Of a stretch of DNA of 64,000 bases, positions 1 through 12,553 are shown in pieces. The translations under genes and the position numbers were made by a program. The DNA lies in NCBI GenBank assembly GCA_005281725.1, contig SSBO01000009.1, positions 1,298,127 through 1,362,126 on the forward strand, read 5' to 3'. The stretch comes from Wuchereria bancrofti (lineage: Eukaryota; Nematoda; Chromadorea; Rhabditida; Onchocercidae). The notes under the pieces were generated by a model that was given only the letters and a program-made list of their open reading frames with translations, made no database searches and was not told the DNA's origin. Positions within the stretch are counted from its first letter, which is position 1; every line of letters begins with the position of its first letter.

Positions 1-3000
1 ATTGTTAAGTTGAAGCCAGCGCTACAAAAGAATTGTAGTTTGCAGAGGCTTGGCTTACAGGCGACAAATCTTGACTGTCAAAGTATGTTCACTTTCTTAT
101 CTGTTTAAACTTTATGAGATCTTTTCAGAAAATGTTGGATTTTCTTAGTGCTTACTTTTATCAGTTATTTAATATTGAGATTATGCTTAATTGGCCACGA
201 ATGCCATCTATCAGACAGTTTTTTTAGTATTTTAACCTGAAATACTGACTATCTTTTAGTAAATTACTGAAAAAAAAACTGAATAAATTACTTGAAATTA
301 TTGCTATTGTATTCTGCATGCTTTCATATTGTTTCGTCAATTATTTAAGAATTTTTTTTAGCATCATTCAGATTTCCTTTATGATTAAATATCGGAATAG
401 AAAGTAAATATAATAGAAATTTCACGTATAAATGTATTGGGTTAATGCATGGATCTGTTTTTATTTTCTGGTTCAGTCAAATTTATAACGATTATAGAAC
501 TGTTTGTTTTTAGGTGCAATTGTGTTGGCAGAATGTTTAGCCGATAATAAAGTGATGATACGGCTGGATTTACGAGATAATCCCCATATTGGATCGGCTG
601 GTTTATTGGCACTTCACCTCGCAATGAAAATGAATACTTCACTAACAGTTCTGAATTTGGATATATCGGTTGCCCAGTCCAGTAGTTTAAAGGTTTTTGC
701 GTTTTTTATTTAAATAGCATGTTTTTAACATTATTTGAAATATTTATTTTATGCAAATCAAATTCGTTTTAGAAAATTCCGAAGTTAGATGTCAGTTCAA
801 TTAGTATTAGTGGAATAAATGTCTTAAACTTTAATGGATTTCTTTCTTATTATATAACATGGTACAGTGAGATGAATAGGATAGCTCCTATATGATTATG
901 TGACTAACACACTTGGCCAGTTATCTAATAGTGCGTTTTGTTTAATAGCATAGCCAAGATTGTGAACTAATCTCTTAAATCTGCTTAATATACAACCAGT
1001 TTTGCTATGCAATGTTTGCACTTTTCATTCTACTCGGCTAGTATGACTATTTAGTTTGTTTTCTTTAATACGTTGTGTACATCAATAAATTATGAGGTTT
1101 GAGATTGAATTTTGCTGGAATTATATGAGTAGAACATGTTTTATGATGCTTTGAGCTACTAATAAATTACTTGTTTTCTTTTCCATTTGAATACAAAAAC
1201 ATCTGTCTTTCAGGTTAAAGAATATCAGGAGCAGTTTGAAGTTTATTATGACGAGATTAAAATGTTTTGCGAACGAAATAAAGAAATTGCACTTAAAAAG
1301 CTTTCGGTCCTTACAACTGTCGAACACGATACCGCTGCAACGGATGTGACACATAGCGAAGAGAATACGGAGATGAAGAAGGATGAAGAGAAAGAAGATA
1401 AAGAAGAAAAACAAAAAACAAAAATGACAAAAAATGGGCAAATTGATAATTTGGAGGTTGCTCAACGAAAAATAGCCACAACATCAAACAATGCGATTTG
1501 GTTATTAGGTCGATCTTCATCTTTAACATGCGCCGAGACTGTCGATGATATCTCAGTGAGTGCCAGTTTTTCCTACTACTTTTTTTTCTTCATTAGTAGA
1601 ACTTCCTTTATTAATGTTTTGCTCAGAATTATACAAGTTTGTCGCCACTGAGGCAATTCGTCAATAGGAGAAATGATGAATGAACTCATACGAAGGAAAA
1701 TGAAGAATATGAAGCAAGTGGAAGTTTTTTTCTCCTATCTAACAATTTTTATACAGCAAAACTAAAATAGTCAAAAATAAAATGAATGTTATATAAATGT
1801 TGTTATATAAATATAATATTTACACAATTAATGCTGGAATTGCTTCGCATCAAACACCAACGTTTCGTCATGTCCCACTCTTTATTTAAATTTCATTAGG
1901 TGTATGGTTGAAGGACAAAAGAAATTGATGTCTTGAAAGTTCATTATTCATCTTTGTTCATTTATCAATTTAGGAACGTGTTGCACAGATGACTCATCAT
2001 TCATTAGCACTCATTGAACAAATTCCGGACAGCACCACTACTATCAAAAAACATTCAGATGAAAGTCATCCTGCACTGTTTACGAAAGGTATGATTCTAT
2101 TGGTCTTTAATATTTTGAAAAAAAAATCATTTGTACCTAACTAATAGAAATGTTCATTTATTTAATACAGTCTATCTATCTCTAACTGTTGAACTGTGAT
2201 ACTATTAAAGTCATTTGTAGATTCGTCTGAATTGATCCATAACATCAGTGTCTAAAATCACATTAAGCAATAGAACCAATCCTTTGTTGATGTTTTGCCA
2301 GTATCTCGGTCTATAGATACCAGTTTTCTTCAATTTTTTGATGCTGTTAAAATATCAATCATAATACCTTGTCCTTACTTGTCGTGCATTTATACAATGG
2401 CAGTGGACGAATTTTATAGAAGTCTGTCGAAAGATTAAGCAGAAAAAAATGTCACAACGCTTTGCAGTTTTGACGCTAAGTTTGAATGAAATAAAACTAA
2501 GAAATTCTGATTGCGGGAAATTCTGAATTCAGGTGAGCTGTCAAAATGTCCATCTCTTCCTTCAATAGCTTCCGGTGAATATCTTGAAGCTGAAGTAAAC
2601 ACACCGGTGAAAAAAATATCACGGCGCTTTACAGTTTCAACGTCAAGTTTGAATGAAGCAAATCCGCGAGATGTCGCTCGAGTAAAGTCAAGATTTAAGG
2701 TACTTTAATTTGCATGAGTTCAGTATTGCTGATGAAGCCATATTCGGTTAGACTACTACGTCTGATTTCACTCTAAACGTGAAAAAATTAATTTCGCCAT
2801 TTTAGTGGGATTTTTGTTTTGTTAAAAATTGTCAATTCTTCGCAATTTTTAGGTCGAACAGGTGGGTCCGTCGATTCAAAAAACAGCAAAAGCTAAATCA
2901 GATGACTGTATTTCACTGCAACTGTCACTCAAGGAAAGTTCTGGGGTGATTAGACGAGAACCTGAATTTTTGAATAGAGAAAGCGCAACCTTAGAAGTCG

Positions 3001-4535
3001 GAAATTTGATAGCTGAACAACCAAAGGAGTTGGAAAGTTCTGGATTTTCTAGTATCAGTGAATTATCAGGAAGCTTTGAATTTCGAAATGGTGAGAACAG
3101 CATAAAATGCACATTATCTCAAGATATTCAAGGAAAAGTTGGAAGCTGTGATACGAGAAATGTGACTAATTCTCACGAAGAAGTGGCAGTTCAGAAACAC
3201 GAAGCTGACGAAGGTCTTCAGTCTAATTCTGTGCAGTTCACTGCTGTCGTCACTTTACAACGTGGGCCAGATACCCCACCAATACAGGACTATTTTGGAG
3301 ATGCTACATTTGTGGTTAAATTCGCGGATAATATTGCTCTAAAACTTGATGTTGAGAAATGTTCTACTTGTGAACAAGCTATTAGTGTAAATCATCAGAC
3401 GGAACAATTACAGCAGAAAGAAAAGAATTATGAAAAAAATGCAACGATTAAATCTGAAACGACTCTGTCCAGTTGTTCTACAGTAGAGGATGATGATTCT
3501 ACAGATACAAATGTAGTAAAGGAAGTAGTTCGAGATCTAATCAATTACGTCGTTTATGAGGTAAATTGTGTTATTTTTCCTAAAAACTCATGTAAGAAAC
3601 ATCATTCCTTTTTTTTTTTTTTTTTGAATCTTCATAATTCTTAAAAAATATAGAAGGTGGTGAGTGGACGGAATGATTGATGAAACTAAAATTTTGGCCA
3701 TCTTTGGAAATGTTTTTAAGTATGTAGTTATTATAGCAAAGTTAGTGATTCTGATGCTAAAATTAATTCCATAGATTAAATTGATGTCATATCCTGTATG
3801 CCATGGAATTGCAATTTTATAGCTTACTATTTCCTTTTGTTTGTTCCTTCATGATTATAAAAAATTCATTTCATTTATTTTTTATTAAATTCATTTCATG
3901 TTGCTTTATTTTTATTTTTTTTTAGATAAGTGATGATGATTCATTTTACTACCGAAAGATTTCATTTGGTACTACAAGCAGCAGCAGCAGCGAATGTTCA
4001 CCGGCAATTCATTCGTTGTCAGCTATTTCTAGGTAATTTATCTAGACGTAATGAACACTGTCATTCATGTCACATAATTCTTTCAGTTTAGATATAACTA
4101 GAAGAGGGAAGGAGTAGATGATAACTTTAAAAAGATGATTATAATCATAAAAATTAATTCATGTTTTCAGCTTCCAGCTGCAATCAACTTTGCTGATCTA
4201 CTTTTAATTTTTCCTGATGTGGACCTATTTGAAATATTAATTGCTCCACCATTATGATAGGTCATCCTGTATTGGTTTAGAATATCTTCCAGTTTGAAAT
4301 CCACTTTTCAGCGATTGATTTTCCCATAATATTTCTTATTTTCAGAAGTTCATCAAGCTTTACACTGAATCCATCACATGATGCAGAAACGGATGATGAT
4401 GTTATACGTAATGTAGTACGCGGTCTGGTACGAGATATATTGTTGCAGGAGAAAGAATTACTAAGGCGAAGTTTAAGGAAGAAACGGCGACATCTTGTTA
4501 CGATGTCTAAAATGGATCGTAGATCGAGTAGCTGA
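1..4535 (+). CDS. PPP1R37: PPP1R37-like LRR protein phosphatase 1 regulatory subunit (5' truncated)
   Basis: Eight exons join in phase: 1-82, 514-692, 1214-1555, 1974-2088, 2533-2699, 2853-3560, 3926-4032 and 4346-4535 (TGA), giving 629 visible residues; the start lies left of the window. The first two exons encode ribonuclease-inhibitor-type leucine-rich repeats (for example LAECLADNKVMIRLDLRDNP), followed by a charged helical stretch (VKEYQEQFEVYYDEIK). This order and the repeat wording match the end of the LRR domain of PPP1R37/LRRC68. Vertebrate PPP1R37 binds and inhibits PP1 through an RVxF motif; here VVKF in exon 6 is only a possible equivalent. The rest is acidic, Ser-rich and probably disordered, with a Lys/Glu-rich run in exon 3 and a Ser run in exon 7. 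Two similar helical segments (VVKEVVRDLINYVVYE in exon 6 and VIRNVVRGLVRDILLQ in exon 8) end the protein. Family assignment is fairly secure from the LRRs; the tail is nematode-specific. Confidence 0.8.
2441..2492 (+). pseudogene. Decayed duplicate of the downstream PPP1R37 exon, inside the intron
   Basis: This intron segment closely resembles coding bases 2608-2660. It reads KKMSQRFAVLTLSLNE where the live exon reads KKISRRFTVSTSSLNE. It then runs to a stop (TGA at 2523-2525) and has no good 5' splice site. It looks like an old tandem exon duplication that is no longer used. Confidence 0.65.
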
Positions 4536-4554
4536 TTACCCCTCTGCTTAACAA

Positions 4555-4560
4555 AATAAA
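4555..4560 (+). other. Candidate polyadenylation signal of the PPP1R37-like gene
   Basis: A canonical AATAAA lies about 20 bases after the TGA stop. That is close, but nematode 3' UTRs are often short. A GTAAGT shortly after it and a T-run plus CAG at about 4804 could also define a 3' UTR intron, so the real 3' end is uncertain. Confidence 0.45.
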
Positions 4561-5351
4561 GAGATCCCCTATGTAAGTCTTGTAAATAATGGGAAATATT
4601 CTATATCTAACAGTGATCTAATAAGGATATGAAAATTAGTATGCTACTTAATGGCCTTTTAATGTTATTTTGATTAGGTATGTTTCCTGACTTGAAAATT
4701 TAATTTTGAATTTAATTATTGCAACACAGAAATGGGAATTTTATTTTTTTAAGGCATACTTGTTGTGTAAAATGTGTGATATCTGAGTGATTTTTTTTTT
4801 TTCAGAATTACATATTGCCAACAAATTGGACCCTCTTGTCCCACTACTTTTAAAGGTAGTTAGAATAATTTTAGTAACACCATTTTAAAAAATAATGATT
4901 TATTTTGAGGTGTCATTTCATTTAGGGATGTAGTTTAATTTTACAGTTCCAATTTCCTTAACATTTATTGGTATGGCACTTCAAATGAAGAGACATCATG
5001 AAAGAAAAAGAGAAGCCATTGCATACGTAAAAATAAAAGCCAATGACATGTCGTATAGACTTTTTTCATTATTAATGATTTTGCATAAAAATCAACATAG
5101 AGATTCAGACACACAAACAGTCTATACTTTGAGCAATTTCTTTTCTAGTCTTGCAATATATTTAGTCACTAATTTGTTGTCACCTGTCCCCTCCACCCCT
5201 CCTGCGTTCTCGTCAAATGTTTTTATCTTATTTACGTTAAGGACATAACTCTCTTCCTCTTTCCTATATTTGATAGTGATTCTTTTCGTTGTATTTTTTT
5301 TTCTATATTTGCTATTGCTTCGTTCTTTTCTCACTGTATTTTGTTTTCCAG

Positions 5352-5627
5352 ATGTGGAAGAATCACCTCATACTGGTTTTATTGCACTTGTTCATAATTC
5401 ATTTGTATGGTAGGAATAAATCGTACTTGTACATTTACCTGGGAACAATTTTATACATACGTAATTCAAATATTAATCATCGCAATCAACTGAGTTCTGT
5501 ATTCTTTGTTAAACTTCGGAGAATGCTTTTAGTAGAATCCTACGATGGAATAACAAGAAAAATGATAATCGGAAACATTTCTCTTGATCTATTGTTGTTT
5601 AGCTCCATTTTACTGTTTAATATCTAA
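5352..5627 (+). CDS. Weak candidate: small secreted protein
   Basis: An ATG sits directly after a TTTTCCAG acceptor, which could be a trans-splice (SL) or cis-splice site. The first 20 codons (MWKNHLILVLLHLFIIHLYG) look like a signal peptide. Read straight, the frame is 91 aa and ends at a TAA. Alternatively, exon 1 could stop at a GTAGGA donor after TATG (about 5410) and join 5787-5829, which has TTTCAG and CAG/GTATAG ends and keeps the frame. No homologue is recognised. T-rich sequence easily produces hydrophobic open frames, so chance is a serious alternative. Confidence 0.2.
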   Translation: MWKNHLILVLLHLFIIHLYGRNKSYLYIYLGTILYIRNSNINHRNQLSSVFFVKLRRMLLVESYDGITRKMIIGNISLDLLLFSSILLFNI

Positions 5628-8378
5628 AGTTATCCTTTATCATGATAGGCAAATCAAATAATCATTTCGTTGTTATTCATTTGGATGCTTAATCAGTCAG
5701 ATTTTATTCCTCACTTTTATGAAGACTAGAATTACTAGCAGAAAAAGTTAGTTAGCTAGATAGTAGCTAGATCTTCTGAAAATTTCAGGAATGCCATATG
5801 CAAAGTTATTTTGTTGCATATTCATCCAGGTATAGTATTTTCCGTGAAAATATATTACAATCATTACAATGAAGTACTTGTAGTACTTGCCTCCTTTTTT
5901 CGCTTATATTTATTTTTATCTGCTTTACTTTGTGATCATTACTTACCTGAACTAATCATATACGTCATAGTTTCAGGGCTTTTTTTTTTTTTTTCACTTT
6001 TCAGTATATCATGCCTAATATGCATTCTTACTTATGCCTTCATAATGCTTTCACAATTGAAAGTATTATGCTATTGTATTGTTAGATTAGTTGAGATGCG
6101 AGTAATTTGCTCATGAATTTATCAAGGTTGCTAATCATACAAGAATATTTGCTAGAATATATTTGTTTAGATTTTGGCAAATATCATTCGCGTGATCATT
6201 AAATGCTTCAACCGGGAATTGTTGTACTTTGCTTTTTTTTTTTTTGCTTGTAGTTGCCTAATTTATAGGAGATTTTAAGATACTTTCTAATTCAGGTACG
6301 CTTTCAGTGTTGAAATTTAACTCATTTTGAGCGTAATCAACAATTGTGCAATATCGATTTATTGGAAAGAAGATTGTTCTTATATTCATTGAAACAAAGT
6401 TTTCATTTATTCTTTTTTAATTCTTCAGTCGCTTAATACTATTAGATGTGTTAAAAGCGGAAAATTGTAAACAAGTGTTGGTTATGCATATTGCATTTTT
6501 TTCAATTTGTTTACAAGCGATGATCAGTAATGTGAATTGTAGAACTAATCAGAAATTTTCCTCCGGAAGAGCCCGTCTAAATAATATGTTTAATTTGTTA
6601 AATTTTAGATTTCATAAATTGCAGATAGTATTTACATCGATAGTTGACAATTTTAACATGATAACCCACGGGCAACTCAATGATTTTATTGTTTCAAACT
6701 TGCTGTTATCCATTAGATTATTATGTCTGATTTATGGATAGAATTTAAAATCAATTAAAATTTAAATTTAATTGAAACTTTGCTATCTTTCGATAGCTAT
6801 TTTCAGTGGTTTAATTGTAAGACCTAACAGAGCCAAAATGACATTAATGTTTACGAAAATTTTCATCATATACCTTAGTAATAGGATTAGAATTATTTGC
6901 TTTTTCTTCCTTCATTTTGAACAATTTCCATGATGAAATTTATATTTACAATAATATTGTATCAATTTGGTACTTCTTATCAATTTTGCTATTTTAATTT
7001 GATATTGATTGTTTCTTACTGTTTTACCTTTTCTCAACTTTCCTCGTATATTCCTGGGGTTTTATTATGGGTTTAGATAGAAGATAAAAACAAATAAACA
7101 AACCGTAAATTCTGACCCATTTTTTTTTGAATGATATAAGATAGATCATGCATCTCTACTCAACATGAAAACGAAAAAAAAATTTTTCCAAGAAAGAAAA
7201 TATCGATTCCGATTTCGGGAAAGGCGAGGAAATGTTGGAATATATTATATTACTGAATCTTATTTTGACCCTGCGGAATGATTATGATAGTTTGAAAAGA
7301 TTCCATTTTTCAGAACTATGTTCTGAAATTTAAAAATAAATAATAGCGGTGTCAGAGTGAGTTGTGCCGGATTGAAAGATTCCGGTTGGTGTCATGTCTC
7401 TTCATAATTGTTTTTTAATTATTCTTTGTGTAATATGAATGAGAAGGAATATTATTAATTGCATCAATCTTACATGATTCTTATAATAATGGCTTTCATT
7501 TCTTTTTTTGTTTTCCGGTGATTCCTTTTTTTTTTTTTTTTTTTTTTGATATGCAACGTCTGATTGTACATAGTGATTATTCACTAGTAAACGATATAAC
7601 TTCTGAAACATTTTAGTCTAAACATTAGTTTGGATTAAATGATACATATGTAACTAACAACCGAAAAGGTTATTCTGGAAATTCTTCATTCTGTAATCTG
7701 CTTATGACCGGAAGTTCAAAATGAAAAGTAATCTTTGGAGGAACAAATTACCGCCATAATTCGAATGCATTGGAATATTAAACTGCATGGTTTAATAATT
7801 CTTATCTTTTTCTCCCGTATCACTCTGTTTACGGAATATTTTCCTGTAAAGAATGGGATGATTTCATTTTACTTTTGAATATTTTCTTGTAAAGAATGAA
7901 ATGAGTTCTATTGTTCGAAAGACATGTGAAAGTTTCACAGTTCTGCAACTGATATTTCTCGGATTCTTCTAGCGTTTGAAATTTCAACAATAAAGTACCG
8001 GCTAAATAAAATACAGAAAGGATTTCAAATCAACTGCAGTTCTAAAATGATTGTTTTACAAATTTGTGAGCATTTCAAAGTAATTAATTTACTTAATTAA
8101 CGAAAAATTCCATATTCAATTTTCATTGTTGGCATAGAAAGTTGTGCAGAAGATTAAAAGCGCAAATAAATAAATCCACAATATTGTAAATCAATAAAGC
8201 AAAATGCTTAAATCGATGAATGTTATAATTGTTCATTGCTAAATAATTTGCTTTGTAGGAAAAGCTTTTCTTGTCGATAGGATTTTTCTTTTTATTATTT
8301 TTGAATGCTTCTTTATATTCTTTAAATGCTATTTTTTTTTGAAATCTTTTTTTCGCTTTTTATTTTTAATGAATTTGA

Positions 8379-8512
8379 TTCCATCGATTGATTTTAATCA
8401 ATTCCATTGAATTGATTCCATTCATTCTTCCATAATAGCATGACTCCATCAATTTTAATCAATTCCATTAAATCGATTCCATTCACATTTCCATAATAGC
8501 ATGTACAATTTT
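8379..8512. repeat. Imperfect tandem duplication, about 65-70 bp unit
   Basis: Two adjacent copies share the blocks TTTTAATCAATTCCATT and TTCCATAATAGCATG in the same order, with small substitutions and indels between them. It lies upstream of the MOLO-1-like gene. No coding potential seen. Confidence 0.7.
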
Positions 8513-8802
8513 TACTTAAAATAAATATTTGATATAATTATTATGTATATTAGTAACACATTAAATTACAATTAAATATTTATTGACATATTATTAGAGA
8601 GATTTGAGGGTAATTAGCATATAGTTCAATATAAATTAAGATATGATCTTTTCCCGTGAAAAATGAGTAATGATAAAGGTGAGAAAGGGGAAAAGGTAAA
8701 TGAGTAGAGTGAAAGATATGTCTTCGTATACTTTTCGGGTGAATCATTTTCTTACCGGAACGGCATATTTATATCCTGTTAATGATAACTTTAGCTTATG
8801 TA

Positions 8803-8852
8803 CAGACACACACACATACACACATACACGTACACACACACATACACACACA
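8803..8852. repeat. (CA)n microsatellite with CATA interruptions
   Basis: A run of CA dinucleotides broken by TA and GTA units, about 420 bp upstream of the MOLO-1-like start codon. No function is inferred. Confidence 0.85.
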
Positions 8853-9273
8853 CTTAAAGTTAAATGAACTTCAGCAAATATAGACAGAGTAATGAAATAA
8901 AAAATGCTTATATATCAATCGATAGAAATGATTGTAAAGAGAATTAGTGAAACTTAAGAAGTTGACTTTACCTCTTCTGTTTACTTCTGTAATATTTGCA
9001 TTTCATTGCATATGTTTGTCGCATCTGTCAACATTGATGGATTTTTGCACTTCTCATTTTCAATTTTTAAAGATTTGCAAATTTCTGTATTTGCTAAGAG
9101 TAGCGTGAAATTCACTTCAACATTCTATAAAGGAATTTATCATTTTCAAAGATATTATTCGCATAATTAATTGTTGCTACTAAATGTTTTCAAAAATTCC
9201 GTTAAAATTTTTGTCACGCTAAAATGTAATTGATGGATTTACAGTAATGCATTGATTATTATATCCGAGGAGT

Positions 9274-11231
9274 ATGTCTATTCATATTATTATGATTATT
9301 CTTCCATTGTTGTCGTTGATATTTCCATTGATTTATTGTTCATCGAATTATACTGTTGGAACATTTCCGGATTCATTAGTTAGACCGGATCTTTGTAGCC
9401 TTAGCTCTCCAGGATTTGCTTGTGATCCGGATCAATTACTAAAACGTTTCAATCATACACTTTCCGGTAAGTTCTACTAACTCTCTATCATATTCAGATA
9501 TTTACTTTTTTTTTTTTCTTTTTGCTTACTAATAATGATATGTTTACAATAATTTTTATGTTTCTATTTAGGAGCCGAATATTTATCAAAACATTTGCAA
9601 CGAATTCGTTATGCGACAAATTGTCCATGCCTGGAAGAGGATAAATCATATGGTTATTGTCCTTCAATTAATTCACATGGATATACAATATCAATCGCTG
9701 TTATCAGATCAATTGGAATGAACAGTGATAATACGATGTACGTATGCTTTATATCTATTTGATTAATGTAATTGTCTTCAGTTTATTTACAATAAATCAC
9801 TTTCTTCTTTTGTGATTTTATCATAAAAAACAAATGTGAAGAATTTCACTGTATGATATGATATGATATTATCATATGATGATAAAAAATAAATGTGAAG
9901 AATTTCACTGTGTGATATGATGTGATATGTTATGATAATGATATGATATGATATGATAGTTAAATCTAATTTTGCAAACTCTTTTGATATATGCTAAATC
10001 ATTGAGTGGAACTTAAAAAATATACAATGAGGACAGTTTCAAAGATATGTATTCATTCTTTCAAAATACTTTAATAAAGGAAAAAAAAAAACATTGTATT
10101 CTTTAGGAATGCGGAAGATCTGAATCATACACTTCAGATATTTGCTGAAATGTTACGACGACGACAACACCGTGGTCAATGTGCTGACGATGCATTGATT
10201 GTTGCAGTTGCTGATTGGAAAGCTGTTAGTTCTCAAATTTGATTTTAAATTTGAAAACAATTGATTAGTTTCAATTTCAATTACCTATCTGTTTTAGGTT
10301 TATACATCAGTGGGTGAAGTGATAGGAAGAGCACTCACATCAAATGTTATCATGCGAATAAATCGAGAAGCTGGTATTTTCATTTCAAAACTAATATTTT
10401 GATAAAAACCTTAAAGTCTTACTGTAAAATCAAATTATGCAGTGGAAAAAGTTAAAACAAGAAGAAGTGATATACCTAAAAGTTATGCAGTAATTGTTGT
10501 TATAACTATTTGATTCTGAATTGATAACACTGGAATTATCATAGTGTAGTGATAGAAAATTTTGGTAAAAGAGAATTGGATATTGATTATTCGATTAATT
10601 GATTAATAATTGATCAAATTATCGACCAAGTTATGATCGATTACGATTGTAATCGATGATCCATCACATATACATATATAACATTCATTTATTCATTGTG
10701 AGCTAAGGTATAAGATAAATTTTAAATAATGAATAATTACACTTTGAATAATTGAGATGATTTTAGAAATTGAGACTATTATTTCACATATGAAGAATGT
10801 AAGGAAGAAGAAATGGATAAATTCAGTACTTTTTAACCAAAAAAAAAAGAAAGAATACATTATAGTTTAGATATTGCTATTTAATCACTGATATCATCGA
10901 TACCGCGATTTTTTAAGAATATATTTCAGAGATGACAAAAATGACAATTATTTATTGAATAATTTTAGAGTCATTATTTGCTAATGCTAATTATCTTTAT
11001 GGATTAACATTTATGGTGAATCGTTATGGACAAATTTTACAACATTCAATACAATCTCCTGAAATAAAGTCTTGGTGGATGATATGGTCACGTGTGATGG
11101 ACAGTTGGCTTAATATTTTTCTCAGTTTAATTGTTCTCATTAGCTTTATAATGCTTGTTATCCTTGTTATTATACGATTTTGTTGTAGTGAAAGACAATC
11201 ATATACAGTGGGTAGGCAATTCATTGATTGA
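9274..11231 (+). CDS. MOLO-1-like modulator of levamisole-type acetylcholine receptors
   Basis: Five exons join in phase: 9274-9466, 9572-9737, 10107-10224, 10298-10373 and 10969-11231 (TGA), giving 271 aa. Residues 1-23 form a signal peptide (MIILPLLSLIFPLIYCSS core). The ectodomain has the family pattern: a CDPDQLL motif, paired cysteines (CPCLEEDKSYGYC), then an alpha/beta segment with SIAVIRSIG, CADDALIVAVADWKAVY and FANANYLYG. A single membrane helix near the C-terminus (WLNIFLSLIVLISFIMLVIL) precedes a short cytoplasmic tail. In C. elegans MOLO-1, this domain with one membrane pass acts as an auxiliary subunit that increases currents through levamisole-sensitive receptors at body-wall muscle. 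The nematode family has several paralogues, so orthology to molo-1 itself is not shown. The start ATG is the first one before the signal peptide. Confidence 0.82.
9830..9960. repeat. Intronic direct duplication ending in TATGA repeats
   Basis: Within intron 2 of the MOLO-1-like gene, AAATGTGAAGAATTTCACTG occurs twice about 60 bases apart. Each copy is followed by degenerate GATAT/TGATA units. Splice sites are not touched. Confidence 0.75.
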
Positions 11232-11708
11232 AAATAATCAATGATTTCGTTTTTTTTTTTTTCACAATTAAACAATTATATTTATATCTTATCAGTAAAA
11301 TTAAAGATTATCACTATGTTTTGCACAAATGTATGCACATTCTTAAGTTGTTCAAAACATCTAACATTTCAATTAATGTTTTTTTTTTTAGTTTTCTATT
11401 ACAGATAATATATTATTAATGCTATATTTAAAATATTATATTTGAATTTTTTTTTCTTTCAAATTTTGTATTTAAATATGTTGATTTTATGCGTTAGAGC
11501 ATTAATTATAGCTAAAATCATAAGAATCTATAAATTAATCTACCATATATTAGTCATCGATTTTTTTTTGAATTGTAGATTATTGTTAGCGAAATAATTA
11601 TAATAAAAAAGTAAATTTACGGATAGCATTGATAAGAATGATTGATAAGGATTTATAAAATACGCCAAATATGTAGATTAACAAATACCGAGATTTTCGC
11701 TGCACGAG

Positions 11709-11737
11709 GAAACCTCCCGGCTAAAACCTCCCAGCTA
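11709..11737. repeat. GC-rich 14-bp direct repeat pair
   Basis: AAACCTCCCGGCTA is followed at once by AAACCTCCCAGCTA. The pair sits in a G+C-rich pocket that starts near 11690 with CGAGATTTTCGCTGCACG. It stands out sharply from the surrounding AT-rich DNA. No gene or known element is recognised. Confidence 0.7.
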
Positions 11738-12527
11738 AACTATGCGATAATTGATGAGAAAATAAGGAGTATGAACAATTAATTATACATTTAATAATTA
11801 CTTTGCTCAGAATTTTTATATCATCAGAATTAGAAGAATTAAGTAACACTTCGGTAATTCCAATCATCTCATTTGCATATTTGATATATTTTAAGAATTT
11901 TGGCATTGTTTGATCGTAACCATTTCTTAAATAGAATCAGCGGCAATTACCATCCAATGTAGTAATACAATTAAAAAATTTTCAATTTTGTAAAATTCTC
12001 CAATTTTGCGTAACTTATTGCATTGCGGTAAATTTATATTTCTTCTAATTTCCAACGTTGTATTTTTGTACAAAGCACTATATTGTAATGTAATTTGTGT
12101 TTCAATTTTACATATTATTATCATCACACTGAACAATTTAAAAAAAAAAAAAAGAGAAGGAATAGCGGAATTTGTTTGAAGTGCCGAAAAATATGTCTGA
12201 AATCGATGAAAAAAAAAGAGTAAATGAACAGAGACAGAGAAGTCTTTGTAAATATCAGATTTTATTGAAAAAAAAAAGAGGGGAAGATTTGTTATGGAAA
12301 TTTCAAATGTAATCCTGAATGAAAAACTGTTAGAGTTTCCTCATTAAAACCGGAATTATTGTTATAATAAACATTCTTCAACAACAAATTTCTCCAAAGA
12401 TTCATTCTCAATGCAATTCTTTTTCTTGCAAAATTATACATTACATAATGGCAGGCAGTATTAAGAAAATGCAAAAAAAAAAAAAAAACATTGTGAAGTA
12501 TTCTCTGAGAAAAACAATAAACTATAA

Positions 12528-12553
12528 AATATGATATTTCAAAATATCATATT
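12528..12553. other. Perfect 12-bp hairpin with 2-nt loop
   Basis: AATATGATATTT and AAATATCATATT are exact reverse complements separated by two bases. It lies in the shared 3' flank of the two convergent genes. It could fold in either 3' UTR or simply be a chance AT palindrome. Confidence 0.6.

Larger units (their letters stand above)
4536..9273. other. Intergenic region between PPP1R37-like and MOLO-1-like genes
   Basis: AT-rich sequence with many T-runs. No domain is recognised. Three longish open frames lie close together on the + strand (5289-5627, 5811-6116, 6448-6741). The first has signal-peptide and splice-acceptor features and is listed separately. An exon-like piece with good splice ends lies at about 4806-4855. 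The rest holds simple repeats and a tandem duplication near 8.4 kb. Confidence 0.6.
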
